Positions 16,074-25,188 of a stretch of 64,000 nt of DNA are shown here, in pieces. Origin of the DNA: Hyphomicrobiales bacterium. Lineage in GTDB: Bacteria > Pseudomonadota > Alphaproteobacteria > Rhizobiales > Rhizobiaceae. The DNA lies in NCBI GenBank assembly GCA_900471925.1, contig UCGV01000005.1:298676-362675 (forward strand), given 5' to 3'. Positions within the stretch are counted from its first letter, which is position 1, and every line of letters starts with the position of its first letter. The notes under the pieces are model-generated. The model made no database searches. It saw nothing but the letters and a program-made list of their open reading frames with translations, and was not told the origin of the DNA. Both the position numbers and the translations under genes were made by a program.

Positions 16074-17558
16074 ATGCCGCTCCTTCATGTTGACAATATT
16101 ACCCGCAGTTTCGGGTCAACGCGTGCACTTTCAGGTGCCCGATTCTCTATCGAACGGGGCGAAATCGTCGCGCTGATGGGGGCCAATGGCGCCGGCAAAT
16201 CGACGCTGGTGAAAATAGTCTCGGGCGTGCTTTCGGCTGATGGCGGCACAATCAGCCTGAACGGCCAGTCCTTCTCGCCAAAAACACCGGCCGAGGCGGC
16301 GAAAGCCGGCGTCGTGACGGTGCATCAGTCGACGGATCTTGTCGGAGCGGCCGGGCTCACCGTTGCCGACGCCCTGCTACTGCATCGCTTCGCGGATGGC
16401 AGCACGCCCTTCTTTCTCTCTCAGTCAAGCGTGCGCCGCGAAGCGCGTGCCATGCTCGAGGCTGCCGGCTTCTCGCTGCCCCTCGACAGGGATTTCGGCG
16501 ATCTGACCGCCGCCGACCGGCAACTGGTCGCCATCGCGCGAGCCCTCGCCAACAAGGCCGAACTGCTGATCTTCGACGAGCCGACGGCAAGCCTTTCGGC
16601 GGACGAAGGCCGGCGCCTGTTCCACATCCTGCTTGGCCTCAAGGCGCAGGGCCTTGCCATCCTCTATATTTCCCACCGCACCGCCGACCTGGAGGCGATC
16701 GCCGACCGGGCGCTCGTCATGCGCGGTGGCCGCATCGTCGGCAGCTTCAACCGGCCGATCGATTTTTCCAGTGCCATCGAAACCATGATTGGCCGCAGGT
16801 TCGATGCGGCACGCCCGGATGCGCGCCCGACGACAGGCGCGGCTGTTTTCGAGATGCGTGGCATCCGCCTTCTGCCGTCTAGCACGCCCTTCGATCTGAC
16901 CCTGCACGAGGGGGAGGTCGTTGCCATTACCGGCGTCCTCGGCGCCGGCAAAAGCCATCTGCTGTCGGCGATCTTCGGCGTGCGCGGCCTTGCAGAAGGC
17001 ATCATGTCCCTCGATGGCAAACCATACCGGCCGGCATCGCCGGCGAAGGCGATCGCCGCGGGCGTCGCCATGGCCGCCGAAGATCGCCATCGTTCCTCGC
17101 TCATGCCTGCGGCCTGGCCGGGCAATTCGCTCGCCGCCACCATCAGCCTGCCGCATCTCGCCAAATGGTATCCCTACAGCTTTCTTTTCGGCGGCCGCGA
17201 ACGACGCGAAGCGGAACAGGCGATATCCCGGCTCGGCATCAAGGCAGCCGGTCCGCTTGCTTCCATCTGGACATTGTCGGGTGGCAATCAGCAGAAGACC
17301 GTGATCGCTCGCTGGGAAGCCGAACCGAGCCGGTTGCTGTTGCTCGACGAACCATTCCAGGGCGTCGATGTCGGCGCTCGCCACGACATTATCAAAGCGA
17401 TCCGAGCGCGGACCGACCGCGCCACGCTGATCGCCACATCCGATCCAGAAGAGGCCTATGAGGTCGCCGACCGCATCCTGACGATCGACCACCACAGCCT
17501 GCTGCGTGACGCGATCGACGCCGCCTCTTCCTCACCCCGACAGGAACTTTCCGCATGA
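16074..17558 (+). CDS. Ribose-type ABC transporter ATP-binding protein (RbsA-like)
   Basis: Double-domain cytoplasmic ATPase of 494 residues. Domain 1 has Walker A GANGAGKST near residue 36, a degenerate signature LTAADRQLVAIARAL and Walker B LLIFDEPTASLS. Domain 2 has GVLGAGKSH near residue 288, LSGGNQQKTVIARW and LLLLDEPFQGVDVGAR. The degenerate first signature and intact second one are usual for this class. The start MPLLHVDNITRSFG at 16074 was chosen because it opens the ATPase domain; the frame is open for 1.5 kb further upstream but that part is antisense to the divergent operon. It overlaps the permease gene by 4 bases. Confidence 0.92.
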   Translation: MPLLHVDNITRSFGSTRALSGARFSIERGEIVALMGANGAGKSTLVKIVSGVLSADGGTISLNGQSFSPKTPAEAAKAGVVTVHQSTDLVGAAGLTVADALLLHRFADGSTPFFLSQSSVRREARAMLEAAGFSLPLDRDFGDLTAADRQLVAIARALANKAELLIFDEPTASLSADEGRRLFHILLGLKAQGLAILYISHRTADLEAIADRALVMRGGRIVGSFNRPIDFSSAIETMIGRRFDAARPDARPTTGAAVFEMRGIRLLPSSTPFDLTLHEGEVVAITGVLGAGKSHLLSAIFGVRGLAEGIMSLDGKPYRPASPAKAIAAGVAMAAEDRHRSSLMPAAWPGNSLAATISLPHLAKWYPYSFLFGGRERREAEQAISRLGIKAAGPLASIWTLSGGNQQKTVIARWEAEPSRLLLLDEPFQGVDVGARHDIIKAIRARTDRATLIATSDPEEAYEVADRILTIDHHSLLRDAIDAASSSPRQELSA

Positions 17559-18613
17559 CGACCATCGACGAGGATGCCCTGCCAAAGGCGGGCTCTGCCC
17601 CACAGAGTCGCGCTCAGGATAACCGCTTTCCCACGCTCGGCAGTTTTCTGCGCGCCGGCGCGGTGTTCATCCTGCTCGGCCTGATGGTGATCGGCTTTAC
17701 CATCGCCCAACCGGCATTCATCAATATCGGCAACCTGATGAGCATCCTGCAGGCCGTATCCGTTGTTGCGATCCTCGGCGCCGGTGTGACGGTGACGCTT
17801 GCCGTTGGCGGCTTTGATCTGTCGATCGGTGCGGTGGCCGCCTCGAGCGTCATGGCCGCGAGTTATGCGATGATCGTCTGGCATCTCGATGCTTTCGCGA
17901 CCGTGCCGCTGGTGCTTGCTTTCGGCGCCGCAGTCGGGCTCGTCAACGCCTTGCTCATCGTGCGCCTGCGCGTGCCGGATCTTCTGGCCACTCTCGCCAT
18001 GATGTTCCTGCTGTCAGGCCTGCAGCTCATCCCGACCGCCGGGCGGTCGATCTCGGCGGGCCTTGTCCTGCCCGATGGGTCCAAGGCAACCGGCGCCTAT
18101 GATCCGGCTTTCCTGCTGATCGGCCGCTACAGCCTGTTTGCCACCCTGCCCGTTTCCGTCGTGCTGATGGCCGTCGTCGCGATCGTCCTTTTCGTGCTGA
18201 CCGAGCGCACCCGCATCGGCAGACTGCTTTTTGCCACAGGCGGCAACGAGGTGGCGACGCGGCTTGCCGGTGCGTCCACAACGCGGCTGAAAACGCTTGC
18301 CTATGTCATCTCCGGAACGCTTGCCGCCCTTGGCGGCATCGTGATCGCCGCCCGTGTCGGGCGCGGTGATGTGTCCTCCGGCGGCTCGCTGCTGATGGAC
18401 TCGGTTGCGGCGGCCCTGATCGGCTTTGCCGTCCTCAATCTCCGCCGTCCGAATGTGCTCGGCACGATCGCGGGTGCAGTCTTTGTCGGCGTGCTGCTGA
18501 ATGGCCTGACCATGCTGAATGCCCCCTATTACACGCAGGATTTCGTCAAGGGCGCCGTGCTCGTAGGAGCGCTGGCGCTGACATATGGCCTCGGCCGCAA
18601 CAGCGACCACTAG
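17555..18613 (+). CDS. Ribose-type ABC transporter permease (RbsC-like)
   Basis: Inner-membrane permease of 352 residues of the CUT2/BPD_transp_2 class, with about nine to ten hydrophobic segments from residue 30 on. Typical family stretches are FDLSIGAVAASSVMAA near residue 88, IVRLRVPDLLATLAMMFLLS near residue 130, and ATRLAGASTTRLKTLAYVIS near residue 230. The ATG overlaps the stop of the ATPase gene (ATGA), so the two are translationally coupled. It is followed 18 bases later by a flavin monooxygenase gene in the same operon. Confidence 0.92.
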   Translation: MTTIDEDALPKAGSAPQSRAQDNRFPTLGSFLRAGAVFILLGLMVIGFTIAQPAFINIGNLMSILQAVSVVAILGAGVTVTLAVGGFDLSIGAVAASSVMAASYAMIVWHLDAFATVPLVLAFGAAVGLVNALLIVRLRVPDLLATLAMMFLLSGLQLIPTAGRSISAGLVLPDGSKATGAYDPAFLLIGRYSLFATLPVSVVLMAVVAIVLFVLTERTRIGRLLFATGGNEVATRLAGASTTRLKTLAYVISGTLAALGGIVIAARVGRGDVSSGGSLLMDSVAAALIGFAVLNLRRPNVLGTIAGAVFVGVLLNGLTMLNAPYYTQDFVKGAVLVGALALTYGLGRNSDH

Positions 18614-18631
18614 TCTCCAAGGAAAAGTAAC

Positions 18632-20032
18632 ATGACCCGTGAAATCAGGCTCAATGCCTTCGACATGAATTGCGTCGGACATCAGTCACCGGGGCTCTGG
18701 CGCCATCCGCGCGACAAGTCCTGGACCTACAAGGATCTCGATTACTGGGTGCATCTGGCAAAGACGCTGGAGCGCGGTAAATTCGACGGCCTCTTCATCG
18801 CCGACGTGCTCGGCGTCTATGACGTGCTGAACGGCAATGTCGATGCCGCGTTGCGTCATTCGGCACAGGTGCCGGTGAACGATCCGCTGCAGCTCATTCC
18901 GACCATGGCCTATGAGACCGAACATCTCGGCTTCGGGCTGACGGCTTCGCTGTCCTTCGAGCACCCCTATACGTTCGCCCGGCGCATCTCGACGCTCGAC
19001 CATTTGACCAAGGGTCGCGTCGGATGGAACATCGTCACTTCCTATCTGAACAGCGGCGCGCTCAATATCGGCCAGGCCGCACAGACCGGCCATGACGACC
19101 GTTACGACCTCGCCGACGAATATCTCGAGGTCTGCTACAAGCTCTGGGAGGGAAGCTGGGAGGACGATGCCGTTGTGCGTGACCGCAAAACGGGCATCTT
19201 CACCCATCCGGAAAAGGTCCACCCGATCAATCATTCCGGCAAGTATTTCATCGTTCCCGGCATTCACCTGAGCGAGCCTTCGCCGCAGCGTACGCCTGTA
19301 CTCTATCAGGCTGGCGCCTCAAGCCGCGGCAAGGATTTTGCCGGCGCTCATGCGGAATGCATCTTTGTGGCCGCTCCCTCCAAGGCGGTGCTAAAGCGCT
19401 ATGTCGCCAATGTCCGCCAGGCAGCCGAGCGTCTTGGCCGCAATCCGCGTGAAATTCTCGCCTTCAACCTTCAGACGGTCGTGCTTGGAGAGACCGATGC
19501 CGAGGCGCAGCGGAAGTTCAACGAATACCGCCAATACGCCTCCTTCGAAGGCGCATTGACGCTGATATCAGGCTGGACGGGCATCGACTTCGGCCAGTTC
19601 GGCCCGGATGAGGTATTGCGCCATCGCTATACGAATGCGGTGCAATCCGCCGTCGAGACCTTCACCACTATCGATCCGGACAAGGAATGGACGGTGCGCG
19701 AAATGGCGGATTGGGTGGGTGTCGGTGGCTTCGGCCCGGTCTTCGTCGGTTCGCCGTCGACCGTCGCCGACCTGATGCAGGAATGGGTCGAGGATACCGA
19801 TGTCGACGGTTTCAATCTTGCCTATGCGGTGACGCCCGAGAGCTTCGAGGATACCGTCGACCTGCTGGTGCCGGAACTGCAGAAGCGCGGCGTCTACAAG
19901 ACCGAATACCGGCAAGGCACACTGCGCGAAAAGCTCGGGGCCGCGGGGCCGCGGCTGGCTGCGCCGCATCCGGGAGCGGCCTACCGCAGGTTAGGGCTCG
20001 AAGCGCCGCGGCTCGCCGTCGGCAACCGCTGA
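18632..20032 (+). CDS. NtaA/DszA-type FMN-dependent monooxygenase (2)
   Basis: Luciferase-like monooxygenase of 466 residues. The N-terminus has LNAFDMNCVGHQSPGLWRHP, followed by GKFDGLFIADVLGVYDVL near residue 50, STLDHLTKGRVGWNIVTSYL near residue 125, LSEPSPQRTPVLYQAGASSR near residue 215 and GFGPVFVGSPSTVADLMQEW near residue 370. It is a clear paralogue of 61214-62569, which shares the AFDMNCVGH and PSPQRTP blocks. It requires FMNH2 from a separate reductase not found in this window. The gene follows the permease gene by 18 bases, with AAGGAAA as ribosome-binding site, so the enzyme probably acts on what the transporter imports. Confidence 0.9.
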   Translation: MTREIRLNAFDMNCVGHQSPGLWRHPRDKSWTYKDLDYWVHLAKTLERGKFDGLFIADVLGVYDVLNGNVDAALRHSAQVPVNDPLQLIPTMAYETEHLGFGLTASLSFEHPYTFARRISTLDHLTKGRVGWNIVTSYLNSGALNIGQAAQTGHDDRYDLADEYLEVCYKLWEGSWEDDAVVRDRKTGIFTHPEKVHPINHSGKYFIVPGIHLSEPSPQRTPVLYQAGASSRGKDFAGAHAECIFVAAPSKAVLKRYVANVRQAAERLGRNPREILAFNLQTVVLGETDAEAQRKFNEYRQYASFEGALTLISGWTGIDFGQFGPDEVLRHRYTNAVQSAVETFTTIDPDKEWTVREMADWVGVGGFGPVFVGSPSTVADLMQEWVEDTDVDGFNLAYAVTPESFEDTVDLLVPELQKRGVYKTEYRQGTLREKLGAAGPRLAAPHPGAAYRRLGLEAPRLAVGNR

Positions 20033-20115
20033 AAAATAATGGCTGGGTGACAAAAAATATCTCGCCTGGCCATCCTCTTCGAATTTAATTCCTGTCACAC
20101 TTACGGTTTCAATCC

Positions 20116-20140
20116 GAATATAGATCATTGAATTTTCTAG
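20116..20140. promoter_or_regulatory. Putative shared promoter/operator element upstream of peptide-type ABC operon
   Basis: ATAGATCATTG at 20120-20130, directly joined to GAATTTTCTA at 20130-20139, precedes the binding-protein gene. The same 11-mer occurs at 61054-61064 in the tauA/monooxygenase promoter and the 10-mer occurs there inverted at 61089-61098. GGAGGGGG just after it is the ribosome-binding site. Confidence 0.45.
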
Positions 20141-20155
20141 GGATCAGGAGGGGGC

Positions 20156-21766
20156 ATGACTATTGCGGATATCTCTCGGCGCGGCCTGCTGAAGGGCACG
20201 GCACTGCTGCTCGGAACGACGGCGCTTTCACGCATCGCACTGGCGCAGGATGTGCCGGCCGGAGGACGCCTGATCGTTGCGGCCGATTCCGAGCCGAAGA
20301 ACCTCAACCCCGCCATCGTCGCTTCCAACGGGGTCTTCTTCATCTCGAGCAAGGTCATCGAACCGCTGGCCGAGGCCTCCTACGAGGGCGCGGATGGTCT
20401 GTCCCCTCGCCTTGCCACATCCTGGGAAGGATCGGCAGACGGACTGTCCGTCACCTTCAAGCTGCGTGAAAATGCGACCTGGCACGATGGCAAACCATTT
20501 ACGTCGGCTGACGTCGCTTTCTCGGCGCTCAATGTCTGGAAGCCGCTTCAGAATCTTGGCCGCCTGATTTTCGCCAATCTGCAGGCCGTCGATACGCCTG
20601 ATGACCACACTGCAATCTTCCGTTTCTCCAAGCCGACACCCTTCCAGCTGATCCGCAATGCGCTTCCGGCTGTCACCAGCGTCGTTCCCAAGCATATTTT
20701 TGAAGGCAGCGACATCGCCACCAATCCCGCCAACAACACGCTCATCGGCACTGGCCCCTTCAAGTTCGCCGAATACAAGCCAGGCGAATATTACCGGCTG
20801 ACGCGCAACGAAAACTACTGGCAGAAGGGCGAGCCGAAGCTCAACGAGATCGTCTACCGCGTGCTGCCGGATCGTGAATCGGCCGGCGCTGCGCTGGAAG
20901 CCGAAGAGATCCATCTTGCAGCCTTCTCGGCCGTGCCGCTCGCCGATCTCGACCGTATCTCGAAGGTCGACGGTATCAAGGTAATCTCCAAGGGCTACGA
21001 GGCGCTGACCTACCAGCTCGTCATCGAGATCAACCATCGCCGCAAGGAACTCTCCGATCTGAGAGTACGTCAGGCGATCGCCCACGCGATCGACAAGAAG
21101 TTCGTCGTAGATACGATCTTCCTCGGCTATGCGACTGAAGCAACCGGCCCCGTTCCGAAGAATTCCAAGGAATTCTACACCGCCGATGTCGCGAACTATA
21201 ATTTCGACGTGCAGGCGGCAAACGACCTGCTGGATCAGGGCGGCTATCCCAAGGGCCCCGACGGTAATCGGTTCCAGCTCAAGCTGCGCCCGGCGCCTTA
21301 TTTCAATGAGACGCGCCAGTTCGGTGATTATCTTCGCCAGGCACTTGCCGCCGTCGGCATCGACGCCGTCATTGTCAACGCTGATGCCGCCGCTCATCAG
21401 AAGGCCGTCTACACCGACCACGACTTCGATATCGCCGTTGGTCCGCCGGTCTTCCGCGGCGATCCGGCCATCTCCACGACGATCCTCGTGCAATCCGGAA
21501 CGCCTGACGGCGTGCCTTTCTCCAACCAGGGCGGTTATGTCAGCGCCGAACTCGACAAGATCATCGCGCAGGCGGCCATAACGGTGGACACAGCCGCTCG
21601 CACCGACCTCTATTACAAGTTCCAGCAGCTTGTGGTGGCCGAATTGCCGCTGATCAATGTCGCCGAATGGGGCTTCATAACGGTCGCCCGAGATACGGTG
21701 CTGAACGTTTCGGACAATCCGCGCTGGGCGGTTTCGAACTGGGGCGATACCGCACTGCAATCGTGA
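20156..21766 (+). CDS. Peptide/nickel-type ABC substrate-binding protein (family 5)
   Basis: Periplasmic receptor of 536 residues of the DppA/OppA class. The N-terminus has a twin-arginine signal (SRRGLLKGTALLLGTTALS, cleavage likely after ALAQ near residue 31), so it is probably exported folded by Tat. The mature domain begins AGGRLIVAADSEPKNLNPAI, with the family block LRENATWHDGKPFTSADVAF near residue 105 and RQAIAHAIDKKFVVDTIFLG near residue 305. First gene of a six-gene operon (binding protein, two permeases, two ATPases, aminotransferase). Sulfur-oxygenase neighbours suggest an organosulfur peptide or glutathione-like ligand, but this is inference. Confidence 0.92.
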   Translation: MTIADISRRGLLKGTALLLGTTALSRIALAQDVPAGGRLIVAADSEPKNLNPAIVASNGVFFISSKVIEPLAEASYEGADGLSPRLATSWEGSADGLSVTFKLRENATWHDGKPFTSADVAFSALNVWKPLQNLGRLIFANLQAVDTPDDHTAIFRFSKPTPFQLIRNALPAVTSVVPKHIFEGSDIATNPANNTLIGTGPFKFAEYKPGEYYRLTRNENYWQKGEPKLNEIVYRVLPDRESAGAALEAEEIHLAAFSAVPLADLDRISKVDGIKVISKGYEALTYQLVIEINHRRKELSDLRVRQAIAHAIDKKFVVDTIFLGYATEATGPVPKNSKEFYTADVANYNFDVQAANDLLDQGGYPKGPDGNRFQLKLRPAPYFNETRQFGDYLRQALAAVGIDAVIVNADAAAHQKAVYTDHDFDIAVGPPVFRGDPAISTTILVQSGTPDGVPFSNQGGYVSAELDKIIAQAAITVDTAARTDLYYKFQQLVVAELPLINVAEWGFITVARDTVLNVSDNPRWAVSNWGDTALQS

Positions 21767-21806
21767 TAGGGTCCAGGGCGCAAATGCTGCAGAGGCCTTT
21801 TCCGGC

Positions 21807-22796
21807 GTGAAACGTGCACTTCTCCTCCTGAAACGCAGGCTCATCAGCAGCATCCCGGTGCTGCTGATCGTTGTCATCTTCAGCTTCTTCCTGCTCGAAT
21901 CCGCCTCCGGCGATGCCGTCGATGCCTATCTGGGCTCCATCGGCGGCGGAGACGCGGCACTCATCAAGTCTCTGCGGGAGAGTTACGGCCTCGACCAATC
22001 GGTCCTTGCCCGCCTCTGGCTCTATCTCTCGTCGCTCGCCCGCCTCGACCTCGGCTGGTCTGTGGCGTTCAACCGTCCGGTGCGGGATCTGATCGCGGAA
22101 CGATTGCCAAACACGTTGCTCCTCATGGGGAGTGCGACTGCTCTTTCCTTCGGGCTCGGTTCTGCACTGGGTATTCTCGCTGGCGCAAGGCCGGGCAGCC
22201 TTCGGGATCGTTTTCTCTCGATAGGCTCATTGATCGTCTATGCCATTCCAAGCTTCTGGCTCGGTCTGGTGCTCAGCATTCTCTTTTCCGTCAAGCTGCG
22301 CTGGCTGCCAATCGCCGGCATCGAGACCATCGCCTCGGGCAAGACAGGCTTCGCGCGTGCGCTCGATATCACAGAACATCTGGCCCTGCCGGTGGGCGCC
22401 CTCGCCTTCATCTACCTCGCCCTGTTCCTGCGTGTGATGCGCTCGGGCATGTTGGAGGCCTGGAAGCTTGATTTCGTGCTGTTTGCCCGGGCAAAGGGCC
22501 TGTCGCGCAGTCGTATCGTGCTTCGCCATGTCGCGCGCAATGCGCTGCTGCCGCTCATCACCATGCTCGGCCTGCAATCCGCGGCCATGCTCGGCGGCAG
22601 CGTCGTCATCGAGAGCGTCTTCGCCATTCCGGGTTTCGGCCGGCTGGCACAGGAGGCCGTCAACGGTCGCGATGCGCCGCTGCTGATGGGCATCATCCTC
22701 ACCAGCGCTGTTCTCGTCATCTGCGTCAATTTCATCGTCGATCTGGTCTATGGCGCGCTCGATCCGCGCATCGGCGCATCCGAGGGACGCGTATGA
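21807..22796 (+). CDS. Dipeptide-type ABC permease (DppB-like)
   Basis: Inner-membrane permease of 329 residues, DppB/OppB class. The N-terminal helix (LISSIPVLLIVVIFSFFLLE) is followed by a periplasmic loop containing ESYGLDQSVLARLWLYLSSL and DLGWSVAFNRPVRDLIAERL, as in DppB. The cytoplasmic EAA-like loop is VLFARAKGLSRSRIVLRHVA near residue 225, and SVVIESVFAIPGFGRLAQEA is near residue 270. It overlaps the next permease gene by 4 bases. Forms the channel with the DppC-like partner. Confidence 0.93.
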   Translation: MKRALLLLKRRLISSIPVLLIVVIFSFFLLESASGDAVDAYLGSIGGGDAALIKSLRESYGLDQSVLARLWLYLSSLARLDLGWSVAFNRPVRDLIAERLPNTLLLMGSATALSFGLGSALGILAGARPGSLRDRFLSIGSLIVYAIPSFWLGLVLSILFSVKLRWLPIAGIETIASGKTGFARALDITEHLALPVGALAFIYLALFLRVMRSGMLEAWKLDFVLFARAKGLSRSRIVLRHVARNALLPLITMLGLQSAAMLGGSVVIESVFAIPGFGRLAQEAVNGRDAPLLMGIILTSAVLVICVNFIVDLVYGALDPRIGASEGRV

Positions 22797-23626
22797 CATT
22801 GCTGCGCCGTCTCCTGCAAACTCCTGAGGGTGCGTTCGGGCTTGCAATTCTTACGGCACTGCTCCTCGCTGGCCTCTTGGCGCCGGTTATCTCGCCCGGA
22901 GATCCGCTGCGGATCGCCGGCCGAGCCATGCTGACGCCATTCACCGATCCGAACCTGCCGCTCGGCACCGACCGTCTGGGGCGCGATGTGCTTGCCGGGC
23001 TGCTTCACGGTGCACGGACGTCCCTCGCGGTGGGCATCGCCGCAGCCCTATCCGCGATGGTTCTCGGGATTTTTGTCGGCATGGCTGCGGGTTTTGCCGG
23101 TGGTCTGGTCGACGAAGCCTTGATGCGTGTTGTCGATGCCTTCCAGATCGTACCGGGTTTCCTGCTGGCGCTTGCTTTCGTCAGCATCCTCGGCGTCTCG
23201 ACGCCGGTCGTCGTCTTTGCCATTGCGCTTGGAACCTGGGCAGACCCCGCACGGCTGACGCGCGCCCAGGTGCTGTCCATTCGCGAGCGCGACTATGTCG
23301 CCGCCGCGCGGGTGATCGGCATGCATCCCGCCGAGATCGCCTTCAAGGAAATCCTGCCGAATGCGCTGCCGCCGGTTCTCGCACTGTCTGCCACCATTGT
23401 CGCCGGGGCGATCCTGACGGAAGCGGCCCTTTCCTTTCTCGGTCTCGGCAATCCCAACTTTGCCACATGGGGTTCGATGATTGCCGAAGGCCGAAGCGTG
23501 CTGCGCTCAGCCGCCTACCTTTCGGTGCTGCCTGGCCTGGCGCTCGCAATCACCGTGCTCGGCGTCCATCTCTTCAGCGAGGGCTTGAGCAGGGCACTCG
23601 CCCGTCAGGAGGGGCGCGATGGATGA
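22793..23626 (+). CDS. Dipeptide-type ABC permease (DppC-like)
   Basis: Second membrane subunit, 277 residues, DppC class. It shows PFTDPNLPLGTDRLGRDVLA near residues 45-65 (the conserved GTDxLGRD motif), GARTSLAVGIAAALSAMVLG, and the cytoplasmic loop DYVAAARVIGMHPAEIAFKE near residue 165. LTEAALSFLGLGNPNFATWG near residue 205 is also characteristic. It overlaps both the upstream permease (4 bases) and the downstream ATPase gene (8 bases). Confidence 0.93.
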   Translation: MTLLRRLLQTPEGAFGLAILTALLLAGLLAPVISPGDPLRIAGRAMLTPFTDPNLPLGTDRLGRDVLAGLLHGARTSLAVGIAAALSAMVLGIFVGMAAGFAGGLVDEALMRVVDAFQIVPGFLLALAFVSILGVSTPVVVFAIALGTWADPARLTRAQVLSIRERDYVAAARVIGMHPAEIAFKEILPNALPPVLALSATIVAGAILTEAALSFLGLGNPNFATWGSMIAEGRSVLRSAAYLSVLPGLALAITVLGVHLFSEGLSRALARQEGRDG

Positions 23627-24401
23627 TTTCCTCTGCAGTCTGAGGGGCCTTTCCGTCCATTACGGACGCGACGCTGCTCTCAAATCCGTCGACCTCGATA
23701 TCGTCAGGGGCGAGCGGCTGGCAATCATCGGCGAAAGTGGCTCCGGGAAAAGCACACTTGCCCGCGCGCTTGCCGGGCTCCTTCCCGACCGCGCCAGGGT
23801 CGCGGGCGACATCACATGGCCGGCGCTTGGCCGGGCGCCGCTTCCCGGCCGAGATTTCGGTTTCGTCTTTCAGGATCCGGGCACCAGCCTCAATCCCGTG
23901 CTGGCGATCGGTGAACAGGTCGCGGAAGCGGCCCGACAGCATCTGGGGATGGGCTGGCAGCAAGCCTATGCCAGGGCAGAAGAGCTGTTAGAGCGCGTAC
24001 GCATACCCCAGCCCGCGCACACCATGCGCGCCTTCCCGCATCAGCTTTCCGGAGGACAGCGACAGCGCGTCGCGATCGCGGCGGCGATTTCGGCAAAACC
24101 GGCACTGCTGATCGCCGACGAGGCGACCAGCGCACTCGATGTCGTCGTTCAGGCCGAGATCGTGAGTCTTCTCGACGGTCTGGTACGTGAAGAAGGCATG
24201 ACCCTGCTTTTCATCACCCACGATATCGCGCTTGCGTCGGGCTTCGTCGATCGTGTCGCCGTCTTCCGTACCGGAGAGCTGGTCGAGGCCGGGCCGGTTA
24301 GATTGGTCCTGTCATCGCCGTCCAACAGCTACACCGCCGCCCTCATCGCCAGCCATCGGGATCTATCGACCCCGCCCCTGGTTGCGGAGGCAGCGCCATG
24401 A
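23619..24401 (+). CDS. Dipeptide-type ABC ATP-binding protein (DppD-like)
   Basis: Cytoplasmic ATPase of 260 residues. Walker A is GESGSGKST near residue 38, the Q-loop is GFVFQDPGTSLNPV, the signature is LSGGQRQRVAIAAAI near residue 145, and Walker B is LLIADEATSALDVVVQ. It is shorter than typical DppD (about 330 residues) and lacks most of the C-terminal oligopeptide-transporter extension with its cysteines. Overlaps the upstream and downstream genes by a few bases, giving tight translational coupling. Confidence 0.92.
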   Translation: MDDFLCSLRGLSVHYGRDAALKSVDLDIVRGERLAIIGESGSGKSTLARALAGLLPDRARVAGDITWPALGRAPLPGRDFGFVFQDPGTSLNPVLAIGEQVAEAARQHLGMGWQQAYARAEELLERVRIPQPAHTMRAFPHQLSGGQRQRVAIAAAISAKPALLIADEATSALDVVVQAEIVSLLDGLVREEGMTLLFITHDIALASGFVDRVAVFRTGELVEAGPVRLVLSSPSNSYTAALIASHRDLSTPPLVAEAAP

Positions 24402-25177
24402 GCGAACTCCTGAAGGTTGAGGCGCTGTCTAAGGCCTATCGTACTGCCGGCCGGCAGATTGCCGCTCTCGACAATGTTTCATTGGCGCTTGAAGCCGGCG
24501 AAACATTAGGACTGGTCGGTGCCTCCGGCAGCGGAAAATCGACACTTTCCCGCGTGCTGCTGCGCCTGCTGGAGCCGGATTCCGGTACGATCCGTTTTGC
24601 CGGACAGGACTGGCGTGCGCTTGGCGGCGCTGATCTGCGTCGCGGCCGGGCGCATATGCAGATGGTGTTTCAGGATACGCTCGGCGCTTTCAATCCGCTG
24701 GCATCAGTCGCGTCCGTTCTCGACGATCCGCTGCGCATCCACGGTATCGCGGACAGAATGCAGCGGCCGGCCGAGATCGCCGCCCTGCTGGAGCGCGTCG
24801 GTCTGCCCTCGGCCTTCGCTGGCCGCCCGGTTCGCACCCTCTCAGGCGGCCAGCGCCAACGTGTCGCGATCGCCCGGGCCATCGCAACCCGACCGTCACT
24901 GCTGGTGCTGGATGAGGCCGTTTCCGCGCTCGACGTGACCATTCGCGGCCGTATCCTCGAATTGCTGGTCGAGCTGCAGCGTGAGCGTGGCCTTGCCTAT
25001 CTCTTCATCTCCCATGACCTTGCCGTGATCAGGGCGATCTCGCACCGCATCGCCGTCATGGATGCCGGCAGCATAGTCGAAGAGGGGCGGGCGGCAGATG
25101 TTGTCACCGCACCACAATCCGAGGCAGCTCGCCGGCTCATAGCCGCAGTGCCGCGCCTTATGACCGAACCCGTTTGA
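24398..25177 (+). CDS. Dipeptide-type ABC ATP-binding protein (DppF-like)
   Basis: Second ATPase of the peptide-type importer, 259 residues. Walker A is GASGSGKST near residue 45, the Q-loop is MVFQDTLGAFNPLASV, the signature is LSGGQRQRVAIARAI near residue 150, and Walker B is LLVLDEAVSALDVTIRGR, with the H-loop FISHDLAVI. The C-terminal extension is short, as in its partner. It pairs with the DppD-like subunit to drive transport and starts inside the previous stop (ATGA). Confidence 0.92.
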   Translation: MSELLKVEALSKAYRTAGRQIAALDNVSLALEAGETLGLVGASGSGKSTLSRVLLRLLEPDSGTIRFAGQDWRALGGADLRRGRAHMQMVFQDTLGAFNPLASVASVLDDPLRIHGIADRMQRPAEIAALLERVGLPSAFAGRPVRTLSGGQRQRVAIARAIATRPSLLVLDEAVSALDVTIRGRILELLVELQRERGLAYLFISHDLAVIRAISHRIAVMDAGSIVEEGRAADVVTAPQSEAARRLIAAVPRLMTEPV

Positions 25178-25188
25178 AGGAGCTGCCG

